Position numbers and translations under genes: made by a program. Below are positions 34,888 to 43,213 of a DNA stretch of 64,000 nt, in pieces (the first letter of the stretch is position 1; each line of letters opens with the position of its first letter). The notes beneath the pieces are model-generated. The model saw only the letters and a program-made list of their open reading frames with translations. It made no database searches and had not been told where the DNA came from. The DNA comes from Candidatus Dadabacteria bacterium (GTDB lineage Bacteria; Desulfobacterota_D; UBA1144; Nemesobacterales; Nemesobacteraceae): NCBI GenBank assembly GCA_022822065.1, contig JAJECI010000011.1:223970-287969 (forward strand). Direction: 5' to 3'.

Positions 34888-35010
34888 TTTCAAGTAGTTT
34901 TGATAAGAAGTTTAATTCTCGTAAAGTCTAAGGTAAAGGATATACCACTAATGTTCGATCAGGTGTGAGGATACGGTGTAAAAACTTCCTTTATATGAAA
35001 CTACTTGAAA
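34888..35010. repeat. Perfect 13-bp inverted repeat pair upstream of SPARTA
   Basis: TTTCAAGTAGTTT at 34888-34900 and its exact complement AAACTACTTGAAA at 34998-35010, separated by 97 bases. It is too widely spaced for a terminator and the enclosed DNA has no gene. It could be paired operator half sites, ends of a tiny mobile remnant, or chance in A/T-rich DNA. Confidence 0.6.
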
Positions 35011-35070
35011 AAATAATTTTTGCACTTGCATGTTAATAGTACTCACTTTGCTTAAGTGGAGATAAGTGCT

Positions 35071-35098
35071 TTGACGATACGCCGATTACAAATATAAT
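35071..35098 (+). promoter_or_regulatory. Promoter of lpdA, implying a leaderless transcript
   Basis: TTGACG (35071-35076) and a perfect TATAAT (35093-35098) are 16 bases apart. Transcription would begin near 35105 and the lpdA ATG is at 35108, so the leader is about three bases. The sequence between the -10 and ATG (TACCCCGAA) has no ribosome site. Confidence 0.75.
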
Positions 35099-35107
35099 TA
35101 CCCCGAA

Positions 35108-36538
35108 ATGGAAAAATTTGACCTCACCGTAATAGGATCCGGTCCCGGGGGATACATATCGGCAATAAGAGCCGCGCAGATGGGAATGAAAGTCGCCGTC
35201 ATCGAGCGAGACAAGCCAGGCGGAGTATGCCTTAACTGGGGATGCATACCTTCAAAGGCAATCCTCAAGTGCGCCGAGATGTACTCGCATTTTCTTGACT
35301 CAGAGAGTTACGGAATTACCCACAAGGGGCTTTCTTTTGACTACTCAGAAGTAATAAAAAAGAGCAGAAAGGCTTCGACTTCTCTCAACAGAGGCGTAGA
35401 AGGGCTTTTCAAGAAAAACAAAATCACCCTTATAAGCGGCACAGGGAGGCTCACGTCAAAGCACGGAATCTCCGTTATCGGAAAAGAGTCACAGGATATA
35501 GAGAGCGAGAGGATACTTCTTGCCACCGGTTCTGTCCCCAGGACGCTTCCCGGCCTCAAGATCGACGGAAAAGTGGTAATGACAAGCGATGAGGCGATAA
35601 TGCACCCCGAGGTTCCCCGCTCCGTCGTAATCATAGGCGGGGGATACATAGGGATGGAGTTTGCCTACGTATACAACTCTTTCGGAAGCAAGGTAACAAT
35701 AGTGGAGATGGAAAAACAGATCCTGCCTGGAGCCGACGAGGAAGTAGCTAAAGAGGCAAAGAAGATTTTCAGAAGACAGGGAATGACTATCCTCAACGAG
35801 ACCGTGTACAAATCCCTTAAGAAAACCTCAGGTTCCGCAACCGTAACGGTGGAGAGCACGGTTTCGGGTGAGCAGACCACCCTTAAGGCTGACATGGTGC
35901 TTGTGTCGGTCGGAAGAAGGGCCATCGCAAACGCGGCGCCGACTTCTTTTGCCTTCTACGAAACGGGCGACAGCATGGGCCTTGAAGACGTGGGCGTTGA
36001 GCTCGATGAAAGAGGATTCATAAAGACAGACGAGAACTACATGACCACCTGCTCCAATATCTATGCTATCGGGGACGTGATCGGAGGCCCCATGCTCGCG
36101 CACAAGGCTTCTGAGGAAGGAGTCGTCGCGGTTGAGCGGATGAAGGGAATGAACTCTAAAGTGCATTACGACTCCATTCCGGGCTGCGTTTACTGTCAGC
36201 CGGAAGTTGCCATGATCGGCCTTACGGAGAAACAGGCAAAAGACCAGGGTTATGATGTGGATATAGGGAAATTTCCTTTCAGGGCCGCCGGAAAGGCGGT
36301 CGCGGTCGGGGAAACGGACGGCTTTGTAAAAATGGTCTTTGACTCGAAGACAAAGGAACTTCTCGGAAGCCATATAATAGGCCATGGAGCGACCGAGATG
36401 ATCGCGGAAATCGGAGTGGCAAAAACCCTGGAGACAACTCCCTATGAGATAGCCACTACCCAGCACGCCCACCCCACTCTCTCTGAAGCCGTAATGGAAG
36501 CGGCCCTTGACGCGCTTGGAAGGGTAAGGAATTTCTGA
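35108..36538 (+). CDS. lpdA: Dihydrolipoyl dehydrogenase (E3)
   Basis: FAD flavoprotein that reoxidises dihydrolipoamide in pyruvate/2-oxoglutarate dehydrogenase or the glycine cleavage system. 476 residues: FAD-binding VIGSGPGGYISAIRAAQ (8-24), redox disulfide Cys41-Cys46 in GGVCLNWGCIPSK, NAD-binding VVIIGGGYIGMEFA, the second FAD motif IYAIGDVIGGPMLAHKA, and the dimer-interface HAHPTLSEAVMEAALDA with the His-Glu pair. The start is secure because MEKFDLTVIGSGPGG begins right at the Rossmann strand. The dehydrogenase E1/E2 genes are not in the window. lipB follows 27 bases later, fitting lipoyl metabolism. Confidence 0.96.
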   Translation: MEKFDLTVIGSGPGGYISAIRAAQMGMKVAVIERDKPGGVCLNWGCIPSKAILKCAEMYSHFLDSESYGITHKGLSFDYSEVIKKSRKASTSLNRGVEGLFKKNKITLISGTGRLTSKHGISVIGKESQDIESERILLATGSVPRTLPGLKIDGKVVMTSDEAIMHPEVPRSVVIIGGGYIGMEFAYVYNSFGSKVTIVEMEKQILPGADEEVAKEAKKIFRRQGMTILNETVYKSLKKTSGSATVTVESTVSGEQTTLKADMVLVSVGRRAIANAAPTSFAFYETGDSMGLEDVGVELDERGFIKTDENYMTTCSNIYAIGDVIGGPMLAHKASEEGVVAVERMKGMNSKVHYDSIPGCVYCQPEVAMIGLTEKQAKDQGYDVDIGKFPFRAAGKAVAVGETDGFVKMVFDSKTKELLGSHIIGHGATEMIAEIGVAKTLETTPYEIATTQHAHPTLSEAVMEAALDALGRVRNF

Positions 36539-36565
36539 GGTAAGAAACATCTTATCATTGCCCCA

Positions 36566-37243
36566 ATGAGTACCCTGGATATATACGAACTCGGGACGGT
36601 TCCCTACAAGAAGGCGCTTGAGTATCAGGAAAGTCTTCTCGCCAAAAGAATCGCGGAAAAAATACCGGACTCCCTTATTCTGCTTGAACATCCGCCGACT
36701 ATCACCACCGGAAGGAAGGGAAACACCGGAAACCTGCTTGTAAGAAAGGAATATCTTGAAAAACACGGGATCTCCTTCGTACACGCATCCAGGGGAGGAG
36801 ACATAACCTTTCACGGTCCGGGACAGATCGTCGGCTATCCCATACTGAATCTCAAGAATCACGAGATGGACATTCGAAAGCACCTGAGAAGCATTGAGGA
36901 AGTAATAATCCAGACGCTTGGTGACTTTGAGATCGAGGGCAGAAGAATAGACGGGGTCACGGGAGTCTGGGTAAAAAGAAGCAAAATAGCATCAATAGGA
37001 ATAGCCATCAGAAAATGGGTGACTTACCATGGGTTTGCCCTTAACGTCAGCACGAATCTTGATTATTTTGAGCTGATACTCTCCTGCGGAATAACGGATG
37101 TGAGAATAACGTCCATAGGAAGCTGGCTTGGAAACGAAGAGAGCATTAGAATGGATGATGTCACGCAGTCCGTAATAAAAAACTTCATGGGTATCTTCGG
37201 TTTCGAAGACTTCATCCTGAAAGACGAAAAAGAAATAAACTAG
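36566..37243 (+). CDS. lipB: Octanoyl-[acyl-carrier-protein]:protein transferase
   Basis: Transfers octanoyl from ACP to lipoyl domains, the first step of lipoate synthesis. 225 residues with LLEHPPTITTGRKG (39-52), the substrate-binding RGGDITFHGPGQIVGYP (76-92), catalytic Lys140 in SKIASIGIAIRKWVTYHGFALNV and catalytic Cys174 in LSCGITD. A GAGGTAAG lies about 24 bases before the ATG, farther than usual, and CATTGCCCCA immediately precedes it, so the start relies on homology. It lies downstream of lpdA in the same direction, a functional pairing around the lipoyl cofactor; lipA is not in the window. Confidence 0.95.
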   Translation: MSTLDIYELGTVPYKKALEYQESLLAKRIAEKIPDSLILLEHPPTITTGRKGNTGNLLVRKEYLEKHGISFVHASRGGDITFHGPGQIVGYPILNLKNHEMDIRKHLRSIEEVIIQTLGDFEIEGRRIDGVTGVWVKRSKIASIGIAIRKWVTYHGFALNVSTNLDYFELILSCGITDVRITSIGSWLGNEESIRMDDVTQSVIKNFMGIFGFEDFILKDEKEIN

Positions 37244-37275
37244 GGATCCTCAGAATCGGGGCAGGTAGGTAGAAA

Positions 37276-37593
37276 ATGTCAGAAGAAAGAATTCAGAAGT
37301 TTAAGGAGTTACTTGAGAAAAACCCTGCAAACCCCCTTGTTCACTACAGTCTTGCAAATGAATATTTCAAGCTTAACCGTTACGAGGAGACCATAGAGAC
37401 AATTAACGCCTACCTCAAACTTAAAGACGACGAAGGAGCCGCTTACAGGATACTCGGCCATTGCTACACTGAACTTGGAATGGAGGACAGTGCAAAAGAT
37501 GCCTATGAAAAAGGCATCCAGGCGGCATCAAGACACGGACATCCTGACATGGCTGAGGAATTTCGCGATTACCTAGAATCCCTGGATCTCTAG
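37276..37593 (+). CDS. Tetratricopeptide repeat protein
   Basis: A 105-residue helical protein consisting almost entirely of three TPR units: NPLVHYSLANEYFKLNRYEETIETINAYLKL, EGAAYRILGHCYTELGMEDSAKDAYEKGIQAA and a capping helix. The spacing of small and aromatic residues (positions 8, 11, 20, 24 of each repeat) is regular. No signal peptide or other domain, so it is probably a soluble adaptor. It follows lipB by 32 bases and may share its transcript. A conserved function is not known; similar small TPR proteins occur next to lipB in some related genomes only as far as I can guess, so I give no role. Confidence 0.8.
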   Translation: MSEERIQKFKELLEKNPANPLVHYSLANEYFKLNRYEETIETINAYLKLKDDEGAAYRILGHCYTELGMEDSAKDAYEKGIQAASRHGHPDMAEEFRDYLESLDL

Positions 37594-37598
37594 ACGCC

Positions 37599-38033
37599 CT
37601 AGTCTGCAAGCAGATTCCACTCAATCAGTATTGAACCGATAACTATAAAAGCGATTCCCGTAACCCTCATCGGCCCCGGGCTTTCTCCCAGAAAAAGATA
37701 AGCATAGATGGCCGTAAACATGGGGAAAGTGGCCACTATAGCAACAATTTTTGACGTATCGGCCATCTGAAGAGCCGTGAAGTAGAGAAAAAGGCCGATC
37801 AACCCCCCGATCAACCCCGACAGAAGTATCCAGAAAAGCGTCCGGCCGTCGACGTCAATGACCTGAGCGAATTTGCCCGTCGCCAGCACTAAACACACGA
37901 GACACAACGAGGTAAAAATAAACCTTATCGTGATTACAGAAAGTGGAGAAGCATCCTTTAGACTGAGTTTTTCAAAGATCGGGTTAATCCCGAATATCAT
38001 CGCCACAAGAAAAGCGATCAAAGTAGCTTTCAT
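37599..38033 (-). CDS. EamA-family membrane protein, single-domain (half-size)
   Basis: A 144-residue polytopic protein with about five hydrophobic helices. I start at the ATG at 38033, which has AGGAGG seven bases upstream, rather than the longer frame from 38105. The fold signature is one EamA repeat: MKATLIAFLVAMIFGINPIFEKLSL, PLSVITIRFIFTSLCLVCL, GLIGGLIGLFLYFTALQMADTSKIVAI, PMFTAIYAYLFLGE and VTGIAFIVIGSILI. Usual DMT transporters have two repeats (about 290 residues); one-domain forms act as dimers. Loss of a second half by deletion is not supported, as the ends look intact. The substrate is unknown. It converges with the TPR gene five bases away. Confidence 0.8.
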   Translation of the reverse strand: MKATLIAFLVAMIFGINPIFEKLSLKDASPLSVITIRFIFTSLCLVCLVLATGKFAQVIDVDGRTLFWILLSGLIGGLIGLFLYFTALQMADTSKIVAIVATFPMFTAIYAYLFLGESPGPMRVTGIAFIVIGSILIEWNLLAD

Positions 38034-38208
38034 AATTATCCTCCTCAATACTTCTATCAGACAGTAAAGACCGCGTACTTCCGCATATATTAGCAGTTTC
38101 CTCAATATTTTTCAGAAGTTAAACTCAAACTTGAAGAGGGTTGACCATTTTTATACCTGGTTAAAACTTGTACGATTTTGCTGAAGCGGGAATCTTTGTT
38201 CCAAGCCA

Positions 38209-38586
38209 ATGGGGACCTCACGGAAAACAATCTGCATAGTTGCTGACGACATGTTTTTCTCGTCAAAAATTGAAAACACCGCCAAAGACCTTGACATCGC
38301 TACAGTAAAGATAAAAAACCGCGAGGAATTTCAAGACAAAATCGAAGAAAAGACTATTGATCTCGTGATTCTTGATCTTGCCTCAAGAAAAATTGACGCC
38401 GAAGAGGTCTTCACCGAACTTAGAAACTCTACGGAGCATAAAAAAGTCTTCTGCATAGGATATCTGCCACATGTGGAACGTGAGCTTGCCAGCAAGTTCA
38501 GGGAAAAGGGAATGGACCTTGTTATTCCAAGGTCGAAGTTTTCACGGGAAATGGGTGCAATAATCAAAGAGCATCTGAAACAGTAG
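38209..38586 (+). CDS. CheY-like receiver domain protein, degenerate
   Basis: A 125-residue stand-alone receiver-like domain. The acidic pair Asp13-Asp14 (VADDMFF), the phospho-acceptor position Asp56 (LVILDLASR) and Lys110 (IPRSKFS) are in place, but the Thr/Ser switch position reads Gly84-Tyr85 (FCIGYLPHV) and the usual K-P-F motif is absent. No output domain or neighbouring histidine kinase is present. It could be a phosphate-independent regulator. The ATG at 38209 has no good ribosome site. It diverges from the EamA gene and precedes ilvE by 142 bases. Confidence 0.65.
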   Translation: MGTSRKTICIVADDMFFSSKIENTAKDLDIATVKIKNREEFQDKIEEKTIDLVILDLASRKIDAEEVFTELRNSTEHKKVFCIGYLPHVERELASKFREKGMDLVIPRSKFSREMGAIIKEHLKQ

Positions 38587-38660
38587 CAGAAGAATACCCG
38601 GGCGAAAATCTCCGGAAATTCATATTCCGTCTGTAACCACCGTCCAATCCCCAACCAACC

Positions 38661-38689
38661 TTGACAATGAAAAGGGGAATAAGAATAAT
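38661..38689 (+). promoter_or_regulatory. Promoter of ilvE
   Basis: A perfect TTGACA (38661-38666) and AATAAT (38684-38689), 17 bases apart, in the 142-base gap before ilvE. Start near 38696 leaves a leader of about 33 bases, in which I see no clear Shine-Dalgarno. Confidence 0.65.
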
Positions 38690-38728
38690 GTTTCCAAACT
38701 TTTCTTTCCCCAACCGTGGTAGCAGCTT

Positions 38729-39649
38729 ATGTCAGACGACCAATCCAAAATATGGTTTAACGGAGAAACAGTGCCTTGGGACGAGGCGAACGTACACGTA
38801 CTCACCCACACTCTGCACTATGGCCTAGGCGTTTTTGAAGGTATAAGAGCCTATAAATGCTCCAACGGAAAATCAGCCGTCTTAAAGCTCACAGAACACA
38901 TGGAAAGGCTTTATACCTCGGCGCATGTGGCCGGCATAGAAATTCCATATGACTTGCAGACCCTTTGCGGCGCGGTGACGGATCTTCTGGGCGAGAACGG
39001 ACTTGAAGAAGCTTACATCAGGCCCATAGCTTTTATCGGACCGGGAAAGAAAGGAATACTTCCGGGAGACAACGCCGTAAACGTGGCGATAGCCGTGTGG
39101 CCGTGGGGGACGTATCTGGGCGATGAGGCGATTGCCAAGGGAATCAGGGTAAAGATATCATCCTATACGAGGATGCACGTCAACTCCTTTATGACCAAGG
39201 CCAAGATATGCGGAAACTACGTAAATTCGGTAATGGCCAGGCAGGAGGCAGCCGACCTCGGCTTTGATGAGGCAATACTGCTTGACTCGGAAGGTTACGT
39301 GGCCGAAGGAAGCGGTGAGAACATCTTCATCGTGAGAAACGGGGTTCTCAAGACTCCTCCTCTGACTTCCATACTGGAAGGGATAACCAGAAAGTGCGTT
39401 TTGGATCTCGCCGACGACGAAGGTATTGCTGTAAAAGAACAGCGTTTCACAAGAGATGAGCTTTACATCGCAGATGAGGCCTTCTTCACCGGGACCGCCG
39501 CTGAAGTGACACCTATCAAGGAAGTTGACGGCAAGAAAATAGGTTCAGGAAAGCCCGGAGAAATAACGAAAACTCTCCAGAAAAGGTATTTCGCCGTAAT
39601 AAAAGGAGAGGATGAGAAGTTCAGAAACTGGCTTGATTACATCCCCTAA
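38729..39649 (+). CDS. ilvE: Branched-chain amino acid aminotransferase
   Basis: Fold-type IV PLP enzyme making or degrading valine, leucine and isoleucine. 306 residues with the N-terminal WFNGETVPWDEANVHVLTHTLHYGLGVFEGIRAY signature (in shorter pieces HTLHYGLGVFEGIR), the cofactor Lys in TKAKICGNYVNSVMA (about 160), LLDSEGYVAEGSGENIFIV and TSILEGITRK. Length and motifs fit IlvE rather than D-amino acid transaminase. It stands alone under its own promoter and converges with the GST gene with a 4-base overlap of stops. The ilv/leu biosynthetic genes are outside the window. Confidence 0.94.
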   Translation: MSDDQSKIWFNGETVPWDEANVHVLTHTLHYGLGVFEGIRAYKCSNGKSAVLKLTEHMERLYTSAHVAGIEIPYDLQTLCGAVTDLLGENGLEEAYIRPIAFIGPGKKGILPGDNAVNVAIAVWPWGTYLGDEAIAKGIRVKISSYTRMHVNSFMTKAKICGNYVNSVMARQEAADLGFDEAILLDSEGYVAEGSGENIFIVRNGVLKTPPLTSILEGITRKCVLDLADDEGIAVKEQRFTRDELYIADEAFFTGTAAEVTPIKEVDGKKIGSGKPGEITKTLQKRYFAVIKGEDEKFRNWLDYIP

Positions 39650-40266
39650 ACCGCTCCCCCGCTTGCCTCGCTCATGGATATGAATCCGGGAACATTCTGA
39701 ACACGCTCAATCCAAGCCCGGATCGCGGGGTATCCGTCTAAAGCAAAGCCGCCTTCCTCAGCCACATGAGTGTATGCGTAGAGCGCAATATCGGCTATTG
39801 AGAAGTTCTCGGCGACCAGAAAAGTATGGGAAGTCAGATGCCTTTCCATAAGTGCCAGCGCGGCCTCACCGGGCGCCTTCTTGGCTTCCAACATAGCCAG
39901 CACGTCGTCCGTCAGCTCACGATGCTGGCGCAGAAAACGTGAAGTAGCAATATTTGGCTCATGGCTGTACTGTTCCCAGAACAACCACTGAAGAATCTGA
40001 GCTCGCTTGAAGGGTTCGGCCGGCAAGTAGTTGGTTCCCTCGGCGCAATGGAACAGGATTGCGTTTGATTCCGAGAGCACGCGACCGTCTTCAAATACCA
40101 AGGTCGGGATCTTTCCATTCGGGTTGATTGCCAGAAATTCGGGGGTTCGGGTCTCGCCATTCAAGATGTCTAGATCGATTACTCGAAAAGGCCTGTCAGT
40201 GAGTAGAAGGATCAGCCGGACCTTATAGCCATTGCCGGAAATCGGGTCGTCGTAGAGGGTCAACAT
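39646..40266 (-). CDS. Glutathione S-transferase family protein
   Basis: A 206-residue cytosolic GST. The thioredoxin-like N-domain begins MLTLYDDPISGNGYKVRLIL and includes NPNGKIPTLVFEDGRVLSESNAI, with the cis-Pro and the E-S pair that bind the glutathione gamma-glutamyl moiety. The helical C-domain carries FLVAENFSIADIALYAY, the N-capping box. Class is uncertain. G+C is higher than in ilvE and pepA (one 60-base line I counted gave about 62%), which may indicate acquisition. Its presence implies glutathione or a similar thiol in the cell, in line with the glyoxalase II-like gene. Confidence 0.87.
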   Translation of the reverse strand: MLTLYDDPISGNGYKVRLILLLTDRPFRVIDLDILNGETRTPEFLAINPNGKIPTLVFEDGRVLSESNAILFHCAEGTNYLPAEPFKRAQILQWLFWEQYSHEPNIATSRFLRQHRELTDDVLAMLEAKKAPGEAALALMERHLTSHTFLVAENFSIADIALYAYTHVAEEGGFALDGYPAIRAWIERVQNVPGFISMSEASGGAV

Positions 40267-40423
40267 GGGTTTTCTCCAGTATATTCAAGATTGGGGGGTA
40301 TAGGCTAACATAAAAAATTGTTGGGTACACAAACTCAGAAATAGGAGACAAAATCCAGATGCTGGTTCGATTACGTTACCTAGATCGTCTTTTTCTTTCG
40401 GAAAACGGTAACCGGCGAAGAAT

Positions 40424-41908
40424 CTATCTTTTCATAAGATAGTTGACTATGGTTCTCACCCCGAACCCGCTCGCTCCGTACTGATACCAGTCAGAAGATT
40501 TCTCCACGTATGAGGGGCCAGCTATATCTATATGAACCCACGGAACCTCTGAAACGAAATTCTCGAGGAAAAGCGCCGCGGTTATCGCCCCGCCCCACCT
40601 GCTTCCAACATTTTTAACATCGGCCACCCGACTTCTTATTTCCTCCCTTAATTCCGCATCAAGGGGAAGTTCCCACATTTTCTCGCCGACATCGCGCGAG
40701 GAGTTAAGAACCGACTTCACAAGATTCGCGTTATTCCCCATAACCCCGGCGTTGTGAAGTCCGAGCCCGACTATACAGGCGCCGGTAAGCGTTGCTAGAT
40801 CCACTATCTCGGAAACCCCGAGACGAACCGCGTAGCTAAGCGCATCGGAAAGCGCCACCCTGCCCTCCGCGTCGGTGTTTATGATTTCTATAGTCTTGCC
40901 GTTAAGAGCCGTCACCACATCGTCCGGCTTGTAGGCCGATGCGCCTGTCATATTTTCGGTGGCCGGGACAATACCGTGAACGTTAATGCTGGGAGTCAGT
41001 TCTCCCAGCGCTTTCATGGTGCCCAGTACGACCGCAGCACCGGACATGTCCATCTTCATCGTTCTCATATTGTCTGCGGGCTTAAGGCACAGTCCCCCCG
41101 AATCAAAAGTTATACCCTTGCCGACAATAGCGACTTTCTTGCGGGATTTTACCGGAGGTGAGTAGGAAAGATGGATGAATCTCGGGGGCTCGCTGCTTCC
41201 AAAAGAAACCGCGGAGAGTCCTCCCATTCCCATTTCCCTTATCTCTTCCTTGCCGAGAATCTTGCAACTTATGTGTTCTGACTCTTCGGAAATCGAAAGC
41301 GCGTGCTCCGCGAGGATTGAGGGAGTGAGCATATTGGGAGGATCGTTCACAAGGTCTCTTGAAAAAGCCACGCTCTTAGAAATGGCGTCGGCCTGTGCGG
41401 CTTCCGTGCTGAAATAATCGGCCGAGATTCTTCTCGACGCTACACACACCTTCTCTATGCGATTTTTCTTCCTTCCCGAAGACTTGAGCTTTCCGTATTC
41501 ATATGTGCCGCAGGCCATGCCCTCGAGAAAAACCTTAAGAAAGCCTCTGTCCACGTTGGAAAAATCAACCGAAACTGTGCGGGAGCGCTGGCCGGTTCTC
41601 GCAACCGCGATGTTTGCGGCGCGAAAAGCCTCAAGCGGACCGAAATTCTCTTTTTTCCCGAGACCGAGGAGAACGACCGTTTTCGTATTGAAATCACCCG
41701 GGGTATCAAGAAGAACTGTTTTCCCAAAGGCGCCCTTGAAGTCGGATGACTTCACCTTGTCTGAAAGAAAACCTCCGAGTTTACGGTCAATCTTCCTGGC
41801 AGCGGCAGGGAGCCTCTGCCCTTCATGGCATAGAAGAACAATTGAATCCGACTCAACATTTGTAACATCATCTCTTATAAGAAAAAATTCCATTTCTTCT
41901 CCACTCAA
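40424..41908 (-). CDS. pepA: Cytosol (leucyl) aminopeptidase, M17 family
   Basis: A 494-residue two-metal aminopeptidase. The C-terminal catalytic domain has VGKGITFDSGGLCLKP with the metal-binding Lys and Asp, MKMDMSGAAVVLGTM, and the signature NTDAEGRVALSDAL with Asp and Glu ligands and the bicarbonate-binding Arg. The N-terminal macro-like domain (about 1-165) is more divergent and contains VVLLGLGKKENFG. PepA in some bacteria also binds DNA; nothing here speaks for or against it. The gene diverges from the M20 peptidase with a 153-base A/T-rich gap, in which I found no firm promoter pair. Confidence 0.95.
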   Translation of the reverse strand: MSGEEMEFFLIRDDVTNVESDSIVLLCHEGQRLPAAARKIDRKLGGFLSDKVKSSDFKGAFGKTVLLDTPGDFNTKTVVLLGLGKKENFGPLEAFRAANIAVARTGQRSRTVSVDFSNVDRGFLKVFLEGMACGTYEYGKLKSSGRKKNRIEKVCVASRRISADYFSTEAAQADAISKSVAFSRDLVNDPPNMLTPSILAEHALSISEESEHISCKILGKEEIREMGMGGLSAVSFGSSEPPRFIHLSYSPPVKSRKKVAIVGKGITFDSGGLCLKPADNMRTMKMDMSGAAVVLGTMKALGELTPSINVHGIVPATENMTGASAYKPDDVVTALNGKTIEIINTDAEGRVALSDALSYAVRLGVSEIVDLATLTGACIVGLGLHNAGVMGNNANLVKSVLNSSRDVGEKMWELPLDAELREEIRSRVADVKNVGSRWGGAITAALFLENFVSEVPWVHIDIAGPSYVEKSSDWYQYGASGFGVRTIVNYLMKR

Positions 41909-42061
41909 TCTAGATTTAAAGACACGGCCAAAGCATCGATATTTTAATAGAAAAGTAATTCTACACTACCAACACCCGGTAAAACAAAAAGAATCTTTTA
42001 ATATCGTTTCTTTTCAAATATGATTTAACCGTCTAATCCAACTAAAAAGAGAAAACCACCC

Positions 42062-43210
42062 ATGATTCAAGAAGAAAGAATGACCCGTCACCTGATGGAC
42101 ATCATACGGATAGATAGTCCATCAAGAAAGGAAAAGGATGTAGCCCTGAAGCTCGAGGAAGAAATGAAGGATCTGGGGGCCGAATGTTTCTACGACGATG
42201 CGGGAGACAAGGTCGAGGGAAACATTGGCAACCTGATAGTCAAGCTCCCTGGAACGAAGAAAGATGTCCCGCCCTTTTTTCTCTGCTCTCACATGGATAC
42301 CGTAAGCCCGGGAGAGGGAATAAAACCGAGAGTGGAAGACGGCGTGATGAGAAGCGACGGTACGACGATACTGGGAAGCGACGATAAAAGCGGTGTCTCC
42401 ATAATAGTCGAGGTGCTCAGGGCCCTTAAAGAGAACAATATTCCCCACGGGGATATAGAAGTCGCGTTTACCATCTGCGAGGAGATCGGCCTTCTCGGGG
42501 CGAAGTTCCTTGACGCTTCGAATTTTAAAAGCCCTTACGGGATAGTTCTTGACAGCAGCACCCCAGAGAGGCTTGTCCTCAGGTGCCCCTGCTCCGACAT
42601 CATGGATGTGAAAATACACGGCGTCGAGGCGCATTCGGGACTCTGCCCCGAAAACGGGATAAGCGCCCTAGAAATATTGAGTGATGCGATCTCGAAAATG
42701 AAGCTCGGAAGGATAGACCACGAGACAACGGCAAACATAGGAAAGGTAAAGGGGGGATCTGCAATAAACATAGTTCCCGGTCTCGTCGAAGTGAAGGCCG
42801 AGGCGCGAAGCCATGACGAAGGAAAACTTGACGCGCAGACACAGCACATGCGCAAGTGCTTCATGGAAGCGGCAAAAAGCAGGGAACTTTTCCTTGACGG
42901 GGAACGGCTCGGCGCGCGTGCGGAGATCGAGATAGAACGCGTGTACCCCGTAATGAACGTCCCCCCGGAGGCGATTGTGACTAAACTCGTGCTTGAAGCC
43001 GCCGCGAACCTCGACCACGACATAGAACTCCACACAAGCGGCGGAGGATGCGACGCTAACTTCATAAACGAAAAGGGAATCGAGTGCGTAAACCTTGGAA
43101 CGGGAATGTACGAGCTTCATACTGTAAACGAATATCTTCTGCTCGATGAATTCCGCAGGTCAGCGGAGATAGTTTTTGAAACAATAAAACTCCATTCGGA
43201 AAGAAACTGA
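42062..43210 (+). CDS. M20-family metallopeptidase, PepT-like
   Basis: A 382-residue zinc exopeptidase. Metal ligands are visible in SHMDTV (His77, Asp79), GSDDKSGV (Asp107) and FTICEEIGLLGA (Glu140/Glu141 pair), with a further Asp in YGIVLDSS and a His in CVNLGTGMYELHTVNE. The dimerisation (lid) domain lies between about residues 175 and 290. It resembles the peptidase T-like group that removes N-terminal residues from tripeptides. No Shine-Dalgarno is visible before the ATG (AGAGAAAACCACCC). It starts a plus-strand run of six genes reaching purF; the CbiX-like gene begins three bases after its stop. Confidence 0.9.
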   Translation: MIQEERMTRHLMDIIRIDSPSRKEKDVALKLEEEMKDLGAECFYDDAGDKVEGNIGNLIVKLPGTKKDVPPFFLCSHMDTVSPGEGIKPRVEDGVMRSDGTTILGSDDKSGVSIIVEVLRALKENNIPHGDIEVAFTICEEIGLLGAKFLDASNFKSPYGIVLDSSTPERLVLRCPCSDIMDVKIHGVEAHSGLCPENGISALEILSDAISKMKLGRIDHETTANIGKVKGGSAINIVPGLVEVKAEARSHDEGKLDAQTQHMRKCFMEAAKSRELFLDGERLGARAEIEIERVYPVMNVPPEAIVTKLVLEAAANLDHDIELHTSGGGCDANFINEKGIECVNLGTGMYELHTVNEYLLLDEFRRSAEIVFETIKLHSERN

Positions 43211-43213
43211 GCG

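Larger units (their letters stand above)
34799..35107. other. 309-base divergent intergenic region between SPARTA and lpdA
   Basis: A/T-rich gap that must hold the SPARTA promoter (minus) and holds the lpdA promoter (plus, 35071-35098). It also contains a perfect 13-bp inverted repeat pair (34888-34900 and 34998-35010). I found no open frame, tRNA or clear -35/-10 pair for the SPARTA operon; a TATACA on the minus strand near 34870-34876 is the best -10 candidate but has no good -35. Confidence 0.7.

Noticed and set aside
35828..36883. 351-residue minus-strand open frame opposite lpdA and lipB
   Set aside because: Overlaps two well-supported genes on the other strand and shows no recognisable domain.
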